Numbered from the stretch's first letter, positions 18,745 to 28,336 are shown. The stretch is 57,602 nucleotides of DNA from Sulfurimonas sp. SAG-AH-194-L11 (GCF_029215995.1 NZ_JAEMVB010000010.1:1-57602), one strand, 5' to 3'. The notes: a model not told the origin generated them from the letters alone. Numbers and translations are program-made.

Positions 18745-20862
18745 ATGTATAAATCTTTTCTTCTTCTTCTTCTATTTTTTCTATATAGCTTTAACCTTGA
18801 TGCAAACAGTTTACTTCCTACAATAAAAACGGTTCCAGAAGAAGAATTTTCCATGTGGATTGCTCTTTTTGGGCTTGGAGCTATTGCAATTATGGCACTT
18901 TTTATATCTTCTGAAAAAATCAAACTTTTTAAAAAAGAGAAAGCAAAAGAGGATAAAAAACTCCAAGAAGTAAATCAAGCACAAGATGCAATTGTTTCAA
19001 AAATGGGTGAAAATATTCATAATCTTGCTACAGAAAATTTCAAAGATAAAAATCTTGCAAAATCTGAGAATCAAATACTTGCCATTACAACAAACCTAAT
19101 TGATTTTTTACGAATAAAGTCAAACAAAGTAGTCATAGACCATCAAAAATTAAAACTCTCAAATCTTTTAAATGATGTATCAGGAATACTCAAAGCAAAC
19201 ATCAGAGGAAAAGAGTTTGAACTTATTTATGATATAGATAAAAATGTAGTTCAAGAGATAAATTCAGATACATTAAACTTAAGTAAAGTACTTGTAAATA
19301 TTCTTTTATACTGTGTCGAAAACTCTTCTACACAACTTACACTAAAAATAAAAGAGACAAGTCTTTTTTCTAAAGATGATCAACTCTCGTTTACTGTTAC
19401 AAGTGATTTAAAAATAAATGTAGAAGATGGATTAAATATTTTTGAAGCGAAGTACAATGATGATACCCAAGAGTATGATAGTCTTGGTCTTTTTATAGCA
19501 AAAGAATTCGCTAAACTCATGAAGGGTGATTTAATAGCAAGGAATGATAAAAATGAATCTGTAGAATTTGTTTTTACTATCCCTTATACTATAGAAAAGC
19601 CTCAAACTCCTCAAAATCAATACAGTATACCAAAACAACTCAAAGCAAAAAGTATTTTACTCATAGACTCTTCAAGTAATGCTGCATATAATATTGCAAA
19701 TATTTTAAAAGACTTAGGTCATGATGTAAAAATGATAAATAAAAGTGAATACACTGCATACTTTAAATATTTTGATATCTATGATATTATCTTTTTAGAT
19801 GAAAAGCTCTTTACACATAAGGTAGTAGTAGAGTTAGAAAATACAAATAGTAAAATTATCGCTATGTCTAACCTCTTTGAAGCTGAAAAGGAATTTCCAA
19901 ATACAGCAGTTGCTGATATTAAGATTTCTAAACCTTTGACTATTTGGCAAACATCAGATGTACTCAATCAACTCTTTGCTAATCTACATGACACTTCAAA
20001 AATTACAAATAACGGTATAGTGAATACGGGAAGTGCTATTGTTCACAGAAACTCTTTTCAAAACACTCGAAATATCTCTCTTAATGATTTTTCTAAGTTT
20101 CACTCTAAGAAAGTTTTGCTAGTTGAGGATAATGTGATTAATCAAAAAGTATTTGTTGGTATACTTAATAAATCAAATATGAACATTACCGTAGCAAAAC
20201 ATGGTAAAGAAGCACTGAAAATACTCTCAGAAGATGCCTCATTTGACATTATTTTTATGGATATTAATATGCCAGTAATGGATGGATACACAGCATCGAT
20301 AAAAATAAGAGAAAATACGAAATTTGATAGTATGCCAATAATTGCTTTAAGTGCTTTAACATCTAGTGATGAAATATCAAAAATGTTCACTTCAGGTATG
20401 AATGGTTATATGGCAAAACCTTTAGAAAAAGAGAAGTTATATACTGTTTTTTCTCTTTTTATACAAAATGTACAGCAGAGCCAAAAAGAAGAAACACAGA
20501 CTGAGCAAGCAGAAATAATTGAGCTTGATGGCTTAAACATAACACTAGGTATATCAAAATCAAGTTCAAGTGAAATCTTTTATAAAGAGATTCTATCTGA
20601 GTTTATGGATGCTTATGGTGATACTAATAAAGTTTTTAATAAACTGCTTCAAGACTATAGATATGAACAACTTAGGATACTATGTATAGACATTAAAGGT
20701 CTTACCGGATCAATTGGTGCACAAAAGTTACATCTTATTGTAACAGATATGCTACAAAAGCTTTCCCTTAAAAAGTATGATTATCTACCAGAACTAGTGA
20801 TACAATACACTAAAGAACTAGACTTAATTCATCTCTCTATTGATAAATATCTTAAGAAATAA
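18745..20862 (+). CDS. Degenerate hybrid histidine kinase with two receiver domains and a His-less HPt
   Basis: This 705-residue protein has a signal peptide (about 1-20) and one membrane helix near 32-54. A kinase-like core follows at about 70-290 (HATPase-like ...LGLFIAKEFAKLMKGDL near 245). The usual HE[IL]RTPL H-box is not visible and the ATP-lid glycines are poor. A first, degenerate receiver lies at about 305-415. A second receiver (about 453-575) is canonical, with VLLVEDN, phospho-acceptor D506 in FMDINMPVMDG, and the MAKP lysine. A C-terminal HPt-like helix bundle has CIDIKGLTGSIGA, where the phospho-accepting His of HxxKG is Ile648. It may be a phosphorylation sink or an allosteric scaffold. 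Only the second receiver appears competent. Confidence 0.8.
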   Translation: MYKSFLLLLLFFLYSFNLDANSLLPTIKTVPEEEFSMWIALFGLGAIAIMALFISSEKIKLFKKEKAKEDKKLQEVNQAQDAIVSKMGENIHNLATENFKDKNLAKSENQILAITTNLIDFLRIKSNKVVIDHQKLKLSNLLNDVSGILKANIRGKEFELIYDIDKNVVQEINSDTLNLSKVLVNILLYCVENSSTQLTLKIKETSLFSKDDQLSFTVTSDLKINVEDGLNIFEAKYNDDTQEYDSLGLFIAKEFAKLMKGDLIARNDKNESVEFVFTIPYTIEKPQTPQNQYSIPKQLKAKSILLIDSSSNAAYNIANILKDLGHDVKMINKSEYTAYFKYFDIYDIIFLDEKLFTHKVVVELENTNSKIIAMSNLFEAEKEFPNTAVADIKISKPLTIWQTSDVLNQLFANLHDTSKITNNGIVNTGSAIVHRNSFQNTRNISLNDFSKFHSKKVLLVEDNVINQKVFVGILNKSNMNITVAKHGKEALKILSEDASFDIIFMDINMPVMDGYTASIKIRENTKFDSMPIIALSALTSSDEISKMFTSGMNGYMAKPLEKEKLYTVFSLFIQNVQQSQKEETQTEQAEIIELDGLNITLGISKSSSSEIFYKEILSEFMDAYGDTNKVFNKLLQDYRYEQLRILCIDIKGLTGSIGAQKLHLIVTDMLQKLSLKKYDYLPELVIQYTKELDLIHLSIDKYLKK

Positions 20863-20885
20863 GCCTTTTATTAGTTCTTTTTTAG

Positions 20886-20891
20886 TACAAT
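20886..20891 (+). promoter_or_regulatory. putative -10 box for glyA
   Basis: A TACAAT hexamer sits 30 bases before the glyA ATG in the 59-base gap after the hybrid kinase, in a T-rich context usual for Campylobacterota promoters. It would give glyA expression independent of the inserted sensor gene. AAGG precedes the start codon. Confidence 0.4.
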
Positions 20892-20921
20892 CGCTTTAAT
20901 TATTACAAGGAATTTTATACC

Positions 20922-22169
20922 ATGAGTTTTTTAAAAGAATACGATAGCGAAATATTCGATTTATGTGAGAAAGAATTAGAGCGTCAAACTGACCACTTAG
21001 AGATGATAGCATCTGAGAACTTTACACTTCCAGCAGTGATGGAAGCTATGGGTTCAGTGTTTACAAACAAGTATGCTGAGGGCTATCCAAAAAAACGTTA
21101 CTACGGTGGATGTGAATATGCTGATGGTGTTGAGCAGTTAGCTATTGACCGTGCTTGTGAACTTTTTGGATGTAACTATGCAAATGTACAACCACATTCA
21201 GGAAGCCAAGCAAATGGTGCAGTTTATGCAGCACTACTAAAGGCTGGTGATAAACTTCTTGGTATGGATTTGAGTCATGGTGGACACTTAACACACGGTT
21301 CAAAACCATCTTTTTCTGGTAAAAACTATAGCTCATTTACATATGGTGTAGAGCTTGATGGTCGCATAAACTATGAAAGAGTTTTAGATATCGCACAAAT
21401 AGTTAAACCTAAGATTATCGTTTGTGGTGCATCTGCTTATGCTCGTGAAATTGATTTTAAAAAATTCCGTGAGATTGCTGATGCAGTTGGAGCAATACTT
21501 TTTGCTGACATCGCACATATTGCTGGTTTGGTAGCAGCTGATGAGCATCCTAGCCCATTCCCTCATGCACATGTTGTTACAACAACTACACACAAGACTC
21601 TTGCCGGTCCTCGTGGTGGAATGATTATGACAAACGATGAAGATATCGCAAAGAAAATCAACTCTGCAATCTTCCCTGCCCTTCAAGGTGGTCCACTTGT
21701 TCATGTTATCGCTGCAAAAGCAGTTGGTTTCAAGTATAACTTATCTCCAGAGTGGAAAGAGTATGCAAAACAAGTAAAAGCGAATGCTAAAGTACTTGGT
21801 GAAGTAATGGTTAAGCGTGGATATGATGTTGTATCTGGTGGAACTGACAATCACTTAATCTTAGTATCTTTTGTTGGTACAGATATTAGTGGTAAAGATG
21901 CAGATGCAGCTTTAGGCAATGCAGGTATAACTATTAACAAAAACACTGTTCCCGGTGAAACTAGAAGTCCTTTTGTAACTTCAGGCATCCGTGTTGGATC
22001 ACCTGCCCTTACTTCTCGTGGTATGAAAGAAAAAGAGTTTGAACTCATTGGTAATAAAATGGCAGATGTTTTAGATGACATTACAAACACTGAACTTCAA
22101 GCAACGATTAAAGCAGAACTCAAAGAACTTGCACAGAACTTTGTGATTTATAACCAATCGACTTACTAG
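20922..22169 (+). CDS. glyA: Serine hydroxymethyltransferase
   Basis: This 415-residue PLP enzyme interconverts serine and glycine and loads one-carbon units onto tetrahydrofolate. The motifs include the N-terminal [22 protein letters not shown], and the PLP-lysine site [16 protein letters not shown], and the length is standard. It is followed 25 bases later by the DUF1882 gene, as in Campylobacter. Confidence 0.97.
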   Translation: MSFLKEYDSEIFDLCEKELERQTDHLEMIASENFTLPAVMEAMGSVFTNKYAEGYPKKRYYGGCEYADGVEQLAIDRACELFGCNYANVQPHSGSQANGAVYAALLKAGDKLLGMDLSHGGHLTHGSKPSFSGKNYSSFTYGVELDGRINYERVLDIAQIVKPKIIVCGASAYAREIDFKKFREIADAVGAILFADIAHIAGLVAADEHPSPFPHAHVVTTTTHKTLAGPRGGMIMTNDEDIAKKINSAIFPALQGGPLVHVIAAKAVGFKYNLSPEWKEYAKQVKANAKVLGEVMVKRGYDVVSGGTDNHLILVSFVGTDISGKDADAALGNAGITINKNTVPGETRSPFVTSGIRVGSPALTSRGMKEKEFELIGNKMADVLDDITNTELQATIKAELKELAQNFVIYNQSTY

Positions 22170-22194
22170 TCATACTTAAAAAAGGAAAATAACT

Positions 22195-22737
22195 TTGACT
22201 TCTATGGATCTAAAACTTATAAAGATGGTGAGTGATCATTACTGGATTAAAAGAGACTCTGTAGTTGACAAACTTTCTTTTAAAGGTCGTACTTTTTACA
22301 ATAAATTTGAAAAAGTAAATACTACACTTAGTCAGTCAATTATTAACCAGCATATTAAAGGTGACATAACTGTTGCTCATTCGCTCGTTAATAAACACAA
22401 TAAAGTGGAAAACATAGTCATAGACTATAATGGTCGTGACCCTGAGCGTTTTTACCATAAAGCACAACTTCTTCTTCGTGAAGAGGGTTACATAAACTTT
22501 ACAGCATATAAAACAAAAACAGAAGGTCATCTTCATGTCTATATCCATAAAGGTCATACAACATTAGCAGAGGCCATTCAACTTGGAAAAACATTGAGTA
22601 TGAAACTAGCTGCTAAACAACCAAAACAGTGGCGTATATTTCCAAATGCTGATATGCCAAATGAGTACAATATACTTACACTACCATATGAAGTATATGC
22701 TAAAGAACGTGGAGCTTCTTGGTCGAAACACATGTGA
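22195..22737 (+). CDS. DUF1882 protein, possible archaeo-eukaryotic primase-like fold
   Basis: This 180-residue protein is the conserved Campylobacterota family found after glyA. Visible conserved blocks are [20 protein letters not shown], an [14 protein letters not shown] block and [20 protein letters not shown]. The spacing of an acidic strand, a GHLHVYI strand and a third strand recalls prim-pol/archaeo-eukaryotic primase motifs. I also recall that the Helicobacter member HP0184 has a solved structure classed with prim-pol folds. Whether it polymerises nucleotides is unknown, and the catalytic DxD is not obvious. The start is taken as TTG at 22195 with AAAGGA eight bases upstream; the ATG at 22204 is the alternative. 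Confidence 0.8.
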   Translation: MTSMDLKLIKMVSDHYWIKRDSVVDKLSFKGRTFYNKFEKVNTTLSQSIINQHIKGDITVAHSLVNKHNKVENIVIDYNGRDPERFYHKAQLLLREEGYINFTAYKTKTEGHLHVYIHKGHTTLAEAIQLGKTLSMKLAAKQPKQWRIFPNADMPNEYNILTLPYEVYAKERGASWSKHM

Positions 22738-22738
22738 G

Positions 22739-22780
22739 AAAGCGAAAAAGAAACGACAATTTCTTGTCGTTTTTCGCTTT
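22739..22780 (+). terminator. Strong stem-loop after the DUF1882 gene
   Basis: AAAGCGAAAA and an AAACGACAA segment pair with TTGTCGTTT and TTTCGCTTT around a short TTTC loop, starting one base after the TGA. The long stem with an internal T-run fits an intrinsic terminator for the glyA operon. Confidence 0.75.
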
Positions 22781-22788
22781 GGAATCAA

Positions 22789-22821
22789 GAGTTGATGTAT
22801 GAACGCAGTGAATACCAACTC
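22789..22821. repeat. Interrupted inverted repeat in the DUF1882-SPOR spacer
   Basis: GAGTTG-AT-GTAT pairs with ATAC-CAACTC around a loop that includes TGAACGCAGTGA. The loop motif resembles the TGAACGAAGTGAG found in the 34-base insertion at 40862-40895. It is probably a small dispersed hairpin sequence. I see no gene in this spacer. Confidence 0.45.
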
Positions 22822-22852
22822 GCGAAGAACCTTGCTTTACTATTAGAACTAC

Positions 22853-22877
22853 AAAGGCATATAAAATATGCTTTTTT
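22853..22877 (+). terminator. Stem-loop with T-run before the SPOR gene
   Basis: AAAGGCATA pairs with TATGCTTTT (one G-T pair) around a TAAAA loop, and the right arm runs into a six-T stretch. It forms a second terminator candidate, immediately before a TATAAT at 22881-22886 that probably serves the SPOR-trpE-aroE genes. Confidence 0.6.
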
Positions 22878-22880
22878 AGT

Positions 22881-22886
22881 TATAAT
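22881..22886 (+). promoter_or_regulatory. putative -10 box for the SPOR-trpE-aroE operon
   Basis: A perfect TATAAT 28 bases before the SPOR gene start lies just after a terminator hairpin, as expected for a new transcription unit. No clear -35 is seen. Confidence 0.5.
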
Positions 22887-22913
22887 ATAATAATAAAAAA
22901 ACAGGGATAACTT

Positions 22914-23567
22914 ATGAACGATAAAAACGAACTTAATGATATCATTTTAAACAAAAGTACAAATAACAACTCTAATAAAAAGATAATTTTAGCAGTTGCA
23001 ACACTTGGTGTTATTCTCATCGTTGTTGTGATGCTGATGAATTCTTTAAGTTCAAATGGAACAGATAACCTTCCTCAAGCACTTCTTCCGCAAGAACCCC
23101 AAGGAGAGGTAGTGCAAGCTCAAGAAGAACCTCTTTTTGAAGAAGTAGAAGTAGTCATGGAAGAGCCAAGTTCAGATATTAACCTTGAACTTATCACTCA
23201 AAAACTCAAAGAAGAGAGTCAAGCCGAGCTATCTCAAGAAGTTATTCATAATGAAGTAATCCCTAAACATAAAAAGCAAACTCTCACAAAACCTGTAATA
23301 GCAAAAGTAGTAACAAAAAAAGTAACTCCAGTTCATAAAGCATCAACTATCACTTATTATATTCAAGTTGGTTCTTTTTCAAAATATCAACCAAATAAAA
23401 AGTTTTTAAATTCAATTACTCAACTTGGGTACAAGTATAAGTTCCATAAAGTTGCATCTTTAAACAAAGTACTTGTTGGTCCATTTAAAAACTCTACAGA
23501 GGCTAAAAATGCTAGACGTATTCTTCGTTCAAAAGTAGAGCCTGGTTCTTTTTTAGTTAAGCTCTAA
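22914..23567 (+). CDS. SPOR-domain membrane protein
   Basis: This 217-residue protein has one membrane helix (about 24-44), an acidic Gln/Glu-rich periplasmic linker and a C-terminal SPOR domain (about 140-217; TYYIQVGSFSKYQPNKKF, then KVLVGPFKNSTEAKNA). SPOR domains bind denuded peptidoglycan glycans and target proteins to the septum. The gene lies between DUF1882 and trpE-aroE. Its TAA overlaps the next ATG by one base. Confidence 0.88.
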   Translation: MNDKNELNDIILNKSTNNNSNKKIILAVATLGVILIVVVMLMNSLSSNGTDNLPQALLPQEPQGEVVQAQEEPLFEEVEVVMEEPSSDINLELITQKLKEESQAELSQEVIHNEVIPKHKKQTLTKPVIAKVVTKKVTPVHKASTITYYIQVGSFSKYQPNKKFLNSITQLGYKYKFHKVASLNKVLVGPFKNSTEAKNARRILRSKVEPGSFLVKL

Positions 23568-24976
23568 TGATCTATTCTAAACAGTTTACACTCGACCAGT
23601 TAGCACCTATTGCTGTTTACTCTAAACTCAAAGATATGTTTCAAGGTGAGATTACTTACCTTTTTGAATCTGCTGGAGGGAGTGAGGGAAACTACTCTTT
23701 TATCTGTATAGGTGCTCGTGAGCGCCTCCAGTTTATAAATGATAAAACTGTTCATACTGATACTCATGGTACAAAGCATATCAGAGAAGAAAATCCATTT
23801 ATTTTTTTAAAAGAGTACTACAAAACGATAGATACTACTATATATAAAGAGGCTACAAAAAAACTTAAAGTCGGTTATGTTGATGGTTTTATTGGGTATA
23901 TCTCTTATGATATGGTAAAAGTTTTTGAGCCTAAACTCGGTTCAAGTATGGATAACTTAGAAGATGAGTTGCATACTCCAGACTTAGACCTTATCCTTCC
24001 TAAGATGATTTTAGTCTACTCTCATAAGAACCATCAGATAACTTTAGTCTCAACACTTAAAGAGTATGAAGAAAAATTTATCTCTATTCATGATGACTTA
24101 AAAGGTTCATATACATACAAACATCGTGTGTATAATATTGGAGATGATAAGGGTTCATTCGCTCACTCTAAAGAGAAGTTTTTCAGCATGATAGACAAGT
24201 CAAAAGAGATGATAAAAAGTGGTGATGTGTTTCAGATTTTAATGACAAACCGTTTTACAAGAAACATAAAAGTCGACCCATTTAGCTTTTATAGAATTCT
24301 TCGTGCAAAAAACCCTTCTCCCTATATGTTTTTAATGGAGTATGAAGATTTTAGTATAGTTGGATCTTCTCCCGAGGTTATGGTACGTTTAGAAGAAAAT
24401 GAGCTACTCCTTCGCCCTATTGCTGGTACTCGTAAACGTGGTGTCACAAAACAAGAAGATTTAGACTTAGAAAAAGAGTTACTTGCAGACCCTAAAGAGT
24501 TATCAGAACATCTTATGCTTATAGATCTCGGTCGAAATGACGTTAGCCGTGTTGCAAAAACTGGAACTGTAAAAGTTGAAGATATGATGCATATCGAGCG
24601 TTTTTCTCATGTGATGCATATAGTTTCAGATGTAACAGCAGAGCTTGCAGATGACAAAGATATGTTTGACCTTTTTATGGCAACATTTACAGCAGGAACA
24701 ATGACAGGAGCACCAAAGATTCGTGCGATGGAGCTTATAGCTGAGTACGAGGGTCTTAAACGTGGCTTTTACAGTGGAAGTATCGGTTACTTTGGTTTTG
24801 ATGGAAATATGGACTCGGCTATTACTATTAGAACAGCTATGGTAAAAGAAGATAAAGTCGTACTTCAAGCTGGAGCAGGAATAGTAGCTGATAGTGTAAA
24901 AGAGACTGAGTACGAAGAAGTTGAAAATAAACTCGGTGCACTCATCCACTCCCTTCATGACTTAGATAAAAACTAA
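23567..24976 (+). CDS. trpE: Anthranilate synthase component I
   Basis: This 469-residue chorismate-using enzyme has the conserved chorismate-binding C-terminal half. The LLRPIAGTRKRG motif, DLGRNDVSRV, a TAGTMTGAPKIRAMELI stretch and GGAGI-type QAGAGIVADS are all present. The N-terminal LFESAGGSEGNYSFICIG resembles the tryptophan feedback site (LLES...S), which favours TrpE over PabB. The amidotransferase partner is not in the window. It is translationally coupled to the SPOR gene upstream and followed two bases later by aroE. Confidence 0.87.
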   Translation: MIYSKQFTLDQLAPIAVYSKLKDMFQGEITYLFESAGGSEGNYSFICIGARERLQFINDKTVHTDTHGTKHIREENPFIFLKEYYKTIDTTIYKEATKKLKVGYVDGFIGYISYDMVKVFEPKLGSSMDNLEDELHTPDLDLILPKMILVYSHKNHQITLVSTLKEYEEKFISIHDDLKGSYTYKHRVYNIGDDKGSFAHSKEKFFSMIDKSKEMIKSGDVFQILMTNRFTRNIKVDPFSFYRILRAKNPSPYMFLMEYEDFSIVGSSPEVMVRLEENELLLRPIAGTRKRGVTKQEDLDLEKELLADPKELSEHLMLIDLGRNDVSRVAKTGTVKVEDMMHIERFSHVMHIVSDVTAELADDKDMFDLFMATFTAGTMTGAPKIRAMELIAEYEGLKRGFYSGSIGYFGFDGNMDSAITIRTAMVKEDKVVLQAGAGIVADSVKETEYEEVENKLGALIHSLHDLDKN

Positions 24977-24978
24977 AT

Positions 24979-25770
24979 ATGAAACTTTTTTCTATCTTTG
25001 GGAATCCTGTCTCACACTCTCGCTCACCCCTTATGCACAATAGTGTTTTTAAAAATCTAAACTACTCAGCCTGTTATACTCGCACACATTTACTTGATGG
25101 GACTAAACTCAAAGAGACTTTTTTCGCACTTGGTTTATCTGGTGCAAATGTAACAGTACCGCATAAAGAAGCTGCGTTTAAGGCCTGTGATGAAGTACGT
25201 GGTTTTGCAAAAACTGTTGGTGTTGTAAATACTCTTATAAATGAAAATGGAAAACTCATAGGGTATAACACAGATGCAGATGGCTTTATGTATGCCATAG
25301 AAGAGTTTGAAAACATCAAAAAAATTCTTATTCTTGGTGCGGGTGGTACGGCTAAAGCACTCGCTACAAGGTTTAAACAAGAGCGTATAGAAGTTAGTGT
25401 ACTCAACCGAAGTGAAGGACGTCTCTCATTTTTTAATGACCTTGCTTGTCAAACATATACTTGGGATACATTTGAGCTTTCTAGCTATGACTTAGTAGTT
25501 AATACTACAAGTGCAGGACTAGCAGATGAAGAGCTTCCTGCCCCAAAGAAGTTAATCCTCAGTATCTTAAAAAACACCAACTATATAGCAGATGCTATAT
25601 ATGGTAAACTCACACCCTTTTTACAACTTGCATCCCAAAACAACATTACCTATAAAGATGGTGCAGATATGCTCTTGGGTCAAGGTGTCTTAGCAAACGA
25701 ACTTTTTGTAAATGCTACTTTAAAAAAAGAAGATATAAAGAGAGAAATGGCGATGAGTTTTCTTTTATAA
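24979..25770 (+). CDS. aroE: Shikimate dehydrogenase
   Basis: This 263-residue NADP-dependent enzyme reduces 3-dehydroshikimate to shikimate. Seen motifs are the N-terminal FGNPVSHSRSPLMHN, the catalytic-lysine region GANVTVPHKEAA, the Rossmann ILGAGGTAKALA and the C-terminal GADMLLGQGVLANELF. The length is normal. It begins two bases after trpE, so two aromatic amino-acid genes are co-transcribed. A TATAAT overlaps its stop and may serve the next gene. Confidence 0.95.
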   Translation: MKLFSIFGNPVSHSRSPLMHNSVFKNLNYSACYTRTHLLDGTKLKETFFALGLSGANVTVPHKEAAFKACDEVRGFAKTVGVVNTLINENGKLIGYNTDADGFMYAIEEFENIKKILILGAGGTAKALATRFKQERIEVSVLNRSEGRLSFFNDLACQTYTWDTFELSSYDLVVNTTSAGLADEELPAPKKLILSILKNTNYIADAIYGKLTPFLQLASQNNITYKDGADMLLGQGVLANELFVNATLKKEDIKREMAMSFLL

Positions 25771-25793
25771 TATAATAAGAACAAGGGTATTGT

Positions 25794-26573
25794 ATGAAAA
25801 TTAAAAAAATAATTTTACTTGTATCTATTTTTTGTACAGTTGCCTTTGGTGATATTATTACTATAGTTGGAGATGAATGGTGTCCATATAACTGTAAAGT
25901 TACAGATAAAAACCAAGGTTATTTAGTTGACATAGCTCGTGTTATCTTTGAAAAAAATGGCCATACAGTAAAATATACAGTCTCCTCTTCATGGAATCAA
26001 GCAATCTTAGATACAAAAAACAATAAATATAATGCAATTATCGGTGCTTATAAAAGTGATGCAAAAGATTTTATATTTCCATCATTATCTCAAGGTGTAT
26101 CTGCTAATGCTTTTTTCACAAAAAAAAAGACTCAATGGAAATATACTGGTGTAAATTCATTACACGACATTACAATAGGGGCAATTAAAAGCTATAGTTA
26201 TGGAGCAGTACTTGATAAATATATTCAAGAAAATAAAAATAATCATAATCGTGTACAGTTAATCTCTGGAAACCGTGCCATTTATCATAATGCTAAAAAA
26301 CTTCTCTATGATACTATTGATGTAATGATTGAAGACCCTTATGTTTTAAAATATTATTTTAAAGAAAAAAATTCTCATGTGCCCTTTAAAACAGTTGGAA
26401 CTATAGATATAGATAACATATATATTGCATTTTCACCAAATAATCCACATTCCAAAAAGTATGCAAGAATATTATCTCAAGGTATAAATGATTTACGAAA
26501 AAATGGTGAATTAAATAAAATACTTTCTAAATATGGTCTTTACGATTGGATAAAGCTTCCTTATATGCATTAA
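25794..26573 (+). CDS. Periplasmic solute-binding protein (SBP family 3-like)
   Basis: This 259-residue protein has a clear signal peptide (residues 1-18, cleavage after AFG). It shows a type II periplasmic-binding fold, with ITIVGDEWCPYNC at the mature N-terminus, GYLVDIARVIFEKNGH and a DVMIEDPYVLKYYF hinge region. Proteins of this type bind amino acids or act as sensory ligand-binding domains. No permease or ATPase gene is adjacent, so it may be an orphan or serve a remote system. The ligand is unknown. AAGG precedes the ATG at ribosome-binding distance. Confidence 0.82.
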   Translation: MKIKKIILLVSIFCTVAFGDIITIVGDEWCPYNCKVTDKNQGYLVDIARVIFEKNGHTVKYTVSSSWNQAILDTKNNKYNAIIGAYKSDAKDFIFPSLSQGVSANAFFTKKKTQWKYTGVNSLHDITIGAIKSYSYGAVLDKYIQENKNNHNRVQLISGNRAIYHNAKKLLYDTIDVMIEDPYVLKYYFKEKNSHVPFKTVGTIDIDNIYIAFSPNNPHSKKYARILSQGINDLRKNGELNKILSKYGLYDWIKLPYMH

Positions 26574-26621
26574 ATATTTTAATTAAAAAGTAATTATACA
26601 CAAGTGAGCATAGATATGTTT

Positions 26622-27191
26622 TTACACTCTTACTCTATCTTCAAGTGCGCGAGTAAGGGATAAGAGGTCGATATTTTCTAAACTAACTCCTGTTGGTACA
26701 CCCTGTGCAATTTTTGAGAAATTGACACTATATGCACTCAGTTTATCTTCTATGTAGAGGATAACAGCATCATTAGCTATTGATGGTGTTAGAGCAAAGA
26801 GTATCTCATTTACACCCTCTTGGACTAAAGAGTCTAGTTTACTTACACTATACTCATCCAAAGAGTTTAAAACAAAATACTTTCCATCAAAAAGTCCATT
26901 TTCTTCAAGTAATAGAATATCTTTTGCATTTTCTACTATACATAAAAGAGTAGAGTCTCGTCCATCATCAGTACAGATATAACAGAGTTCATCTTCACTC
27001 ATGCCACCACAATCCATACACTTCTTTAATGTACCTAATGCATCTTCAATCGCATGAGAGATTCGCATTCCTACAAATGTATCATTCATTATCATATGAT
27101 AGGCGAGTCTTGTAGCTGATTTTTTTCCAATAGTAGGGAGTTCTTGTAGGGCATCAACCAAACGATTAAATTTTTCTAAGGCATTATTCAT
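26622..27191 (-). CDS. recR: Recombination mediator protein RecR
   Basis: This 189-residue protein promotes RecA loading in RecF-pathway repair. It has the helix-hairpin-helix start (LQELPTIGKKSATRLAYH), a four-Cys zinc motif (CMDCGG...CYIC near 57-71) and a Toprim domain with LLCIVENAKDILLLEENG. The length is close to the usual 195-200. It overlaps the mltA-like gene by four bases. Confidence 0.95.
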   Translation of the reverse strand: MNNALEKFNRLVDALQELPTIGKKSATRLAYHMIMNDTFVGMRISHAIEDALGTLKKCMDCGGMSEDELCYICTDDGRDSTLLCIVENAKDILLLEENGLFDGKYFVLNSLDEYSVSKLDSLVQEGVNEILFALTPSIANDAVILYIEDKLSAYSVNFSKIAQGVPTGVSLENIDLLSLTRALEDRVRV

Positions 27192-28291
27192 TTAGTTTTC
27201 TCTTTTTTTGTTTTTGGTAGCAGTATCCATAGTTTTAACTCTGACTTTAGTTTTCCCGCAAGCTCAAGGGCTTCTTCACCAGTTCCAAGAAAAAGGTCCG
27301 CACGCACACTTCCCTTTATCGCACCACCAGTATCTTGTGCAAAGACTATCTTATTTATCTCTTTGTCTCCTATAGTTGAGTGCAAGTATAACATACTCCC
27401 TAAGGGTATATATCTTCTATCTACTGCTACAGAGCGAGTAGGTGTTAGTTCTAAACCTAATGCCCCGGTAGCCCCTTGTTCTCTTTGTTTAAAATATACA
27501 AGAGATTTATTATAGTTTAAGACTTCATCCACTCTTGAAGGATTTTTTTCTAACCACTCTCTTATGCTTTGTAAAGAGACTTCTTTTACACTAAGTGCTC
27601 CTATTTTTACTAAGTAGCGACCAATTGCTCTATATTTATGTCCATTTTGATTATCATAGCCTACATACATTGTAGTATTGTCATCAAGAATCAAACGTCC
27701 AGAACCCTGTATCTCTAAAAAAAACTTATCTATCTGAGAATCACAATAACAGATAATATCTGCATTTGCACTTTTACTTTTACTCTCTTTGCGTGTGTCG
27801 TAGGGAACTAGTCTATTCTCAACTACCCTACCCCTCAGTCTATAGTTCTTTAAAGAGGGGTAAATTAAACTTAAATCTACTACTATTAAATCTTTAGGAG
27901 TCTCATAGAGTGGGTATTGATATTTACCATGGCGTTGTAAAGAAGCTTTGAGCTCTGGCTCATAGTAACCCGTCAAAAGTCCTTCTTGTTTATTCTCTTT
28001 TGTCGTGATAATGTAAGGAGTAAAAGAGTTTCTTATAAAGAGTTCTGCATTAGAGATACTATCAACTTCTTCACAAAGTTCTTCATATAAGTTCTTGGCT
28101 TTCTTTGTACGGCAGTTGTTTTTAAAATTTTCAATAACTTCTAAGTAGTTTTCATGTGTAAAATTAGGTAGAGAATTAAAGTCAGTTTTTATAAGATATG
28201 TATTTTCAAGTGAGTCAAAAAGAATCTTTTGTTTAGGTGTACAGCCCGATAGAAGGAATATAATTATTAAAAAATAGGTGCTTGCTTTCAT
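27188..28291 (-). CDS. mltA: Membrane-bound lytic murein transglycosylase A (lipoprotein)
   Basis: This 367-residue protein starts with a lipoprotein signal (lipobox LLSGC, Cys16). The MltA domain follows (GLLTGYYEPELKASLQ, FFLEIQGSGRLIL, VGYDNQNGHKYRAIG). A C-terminal 3D barrel carries the catalytic aspartate region (IVFAQDTGGAIKGSVRADLFLG). It cleaves peptidoglycan glycan strands to 1,6-anhydro products from the outer-membrane face. It is co-transcribed with recR through a four-base overlap and is divergent from dnaJ. Confidence 0.93.
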   Translation of the reverse strand: MKASTYFLIIIFLLSGCTPKQKILFDSLENTYLIKTDFNSLPNFTHENYLEVIENFKNNCRTKKAKNLYEELCEEVDSISNAELFIRNSFTPYIITTKENKQEGLLTGYYEPELKASLQRHGKYQYPLYETPKDLIVVDLSLIYPSLKNYRLRGRVVENRLVPYDTRKESKSKSANADIICYCDSQIDKFFLEIQGSGRLILDDNTTMYVGYDNQNGHKYRAIGRYLVKIGALSVKEVSLQSIREWLEKNPSRVDEVLNYNKSLVYFKQREQGATGALGLELTPTRSVAVDRRYIPLGSMLYLHSTIGDKEINKIVFAQDTGGAIKGSVRADLFLGTGEEALELAGKLKSELKLWILLPKTKKEKTK

Positions 28292-28330
28292 TAGAGTATT
28301 ATAGCATTTATAATATTTAACATTTATGGG

Positions 28331-28336
28331 TATAAT
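28331..28336 (+). promoter_or_regulatory. putative extended -10 for dnaJ
   Basis: GGGTATAAT lies 45 bases before the preferred dnaJ start. The same GGGTATAAT string occurs at the riboswitch promoter near 53600. The -35 region is AT-rich without a consensus hexamer. Confidence 0.5.

Noticed and set aside
22739..22877. A possible CRISPR or small-RNA cluster from repeated hairpins after DUF1882
   Set aside because: The hairpins are different from each other and have no regular spacers; terminators explain two of them.
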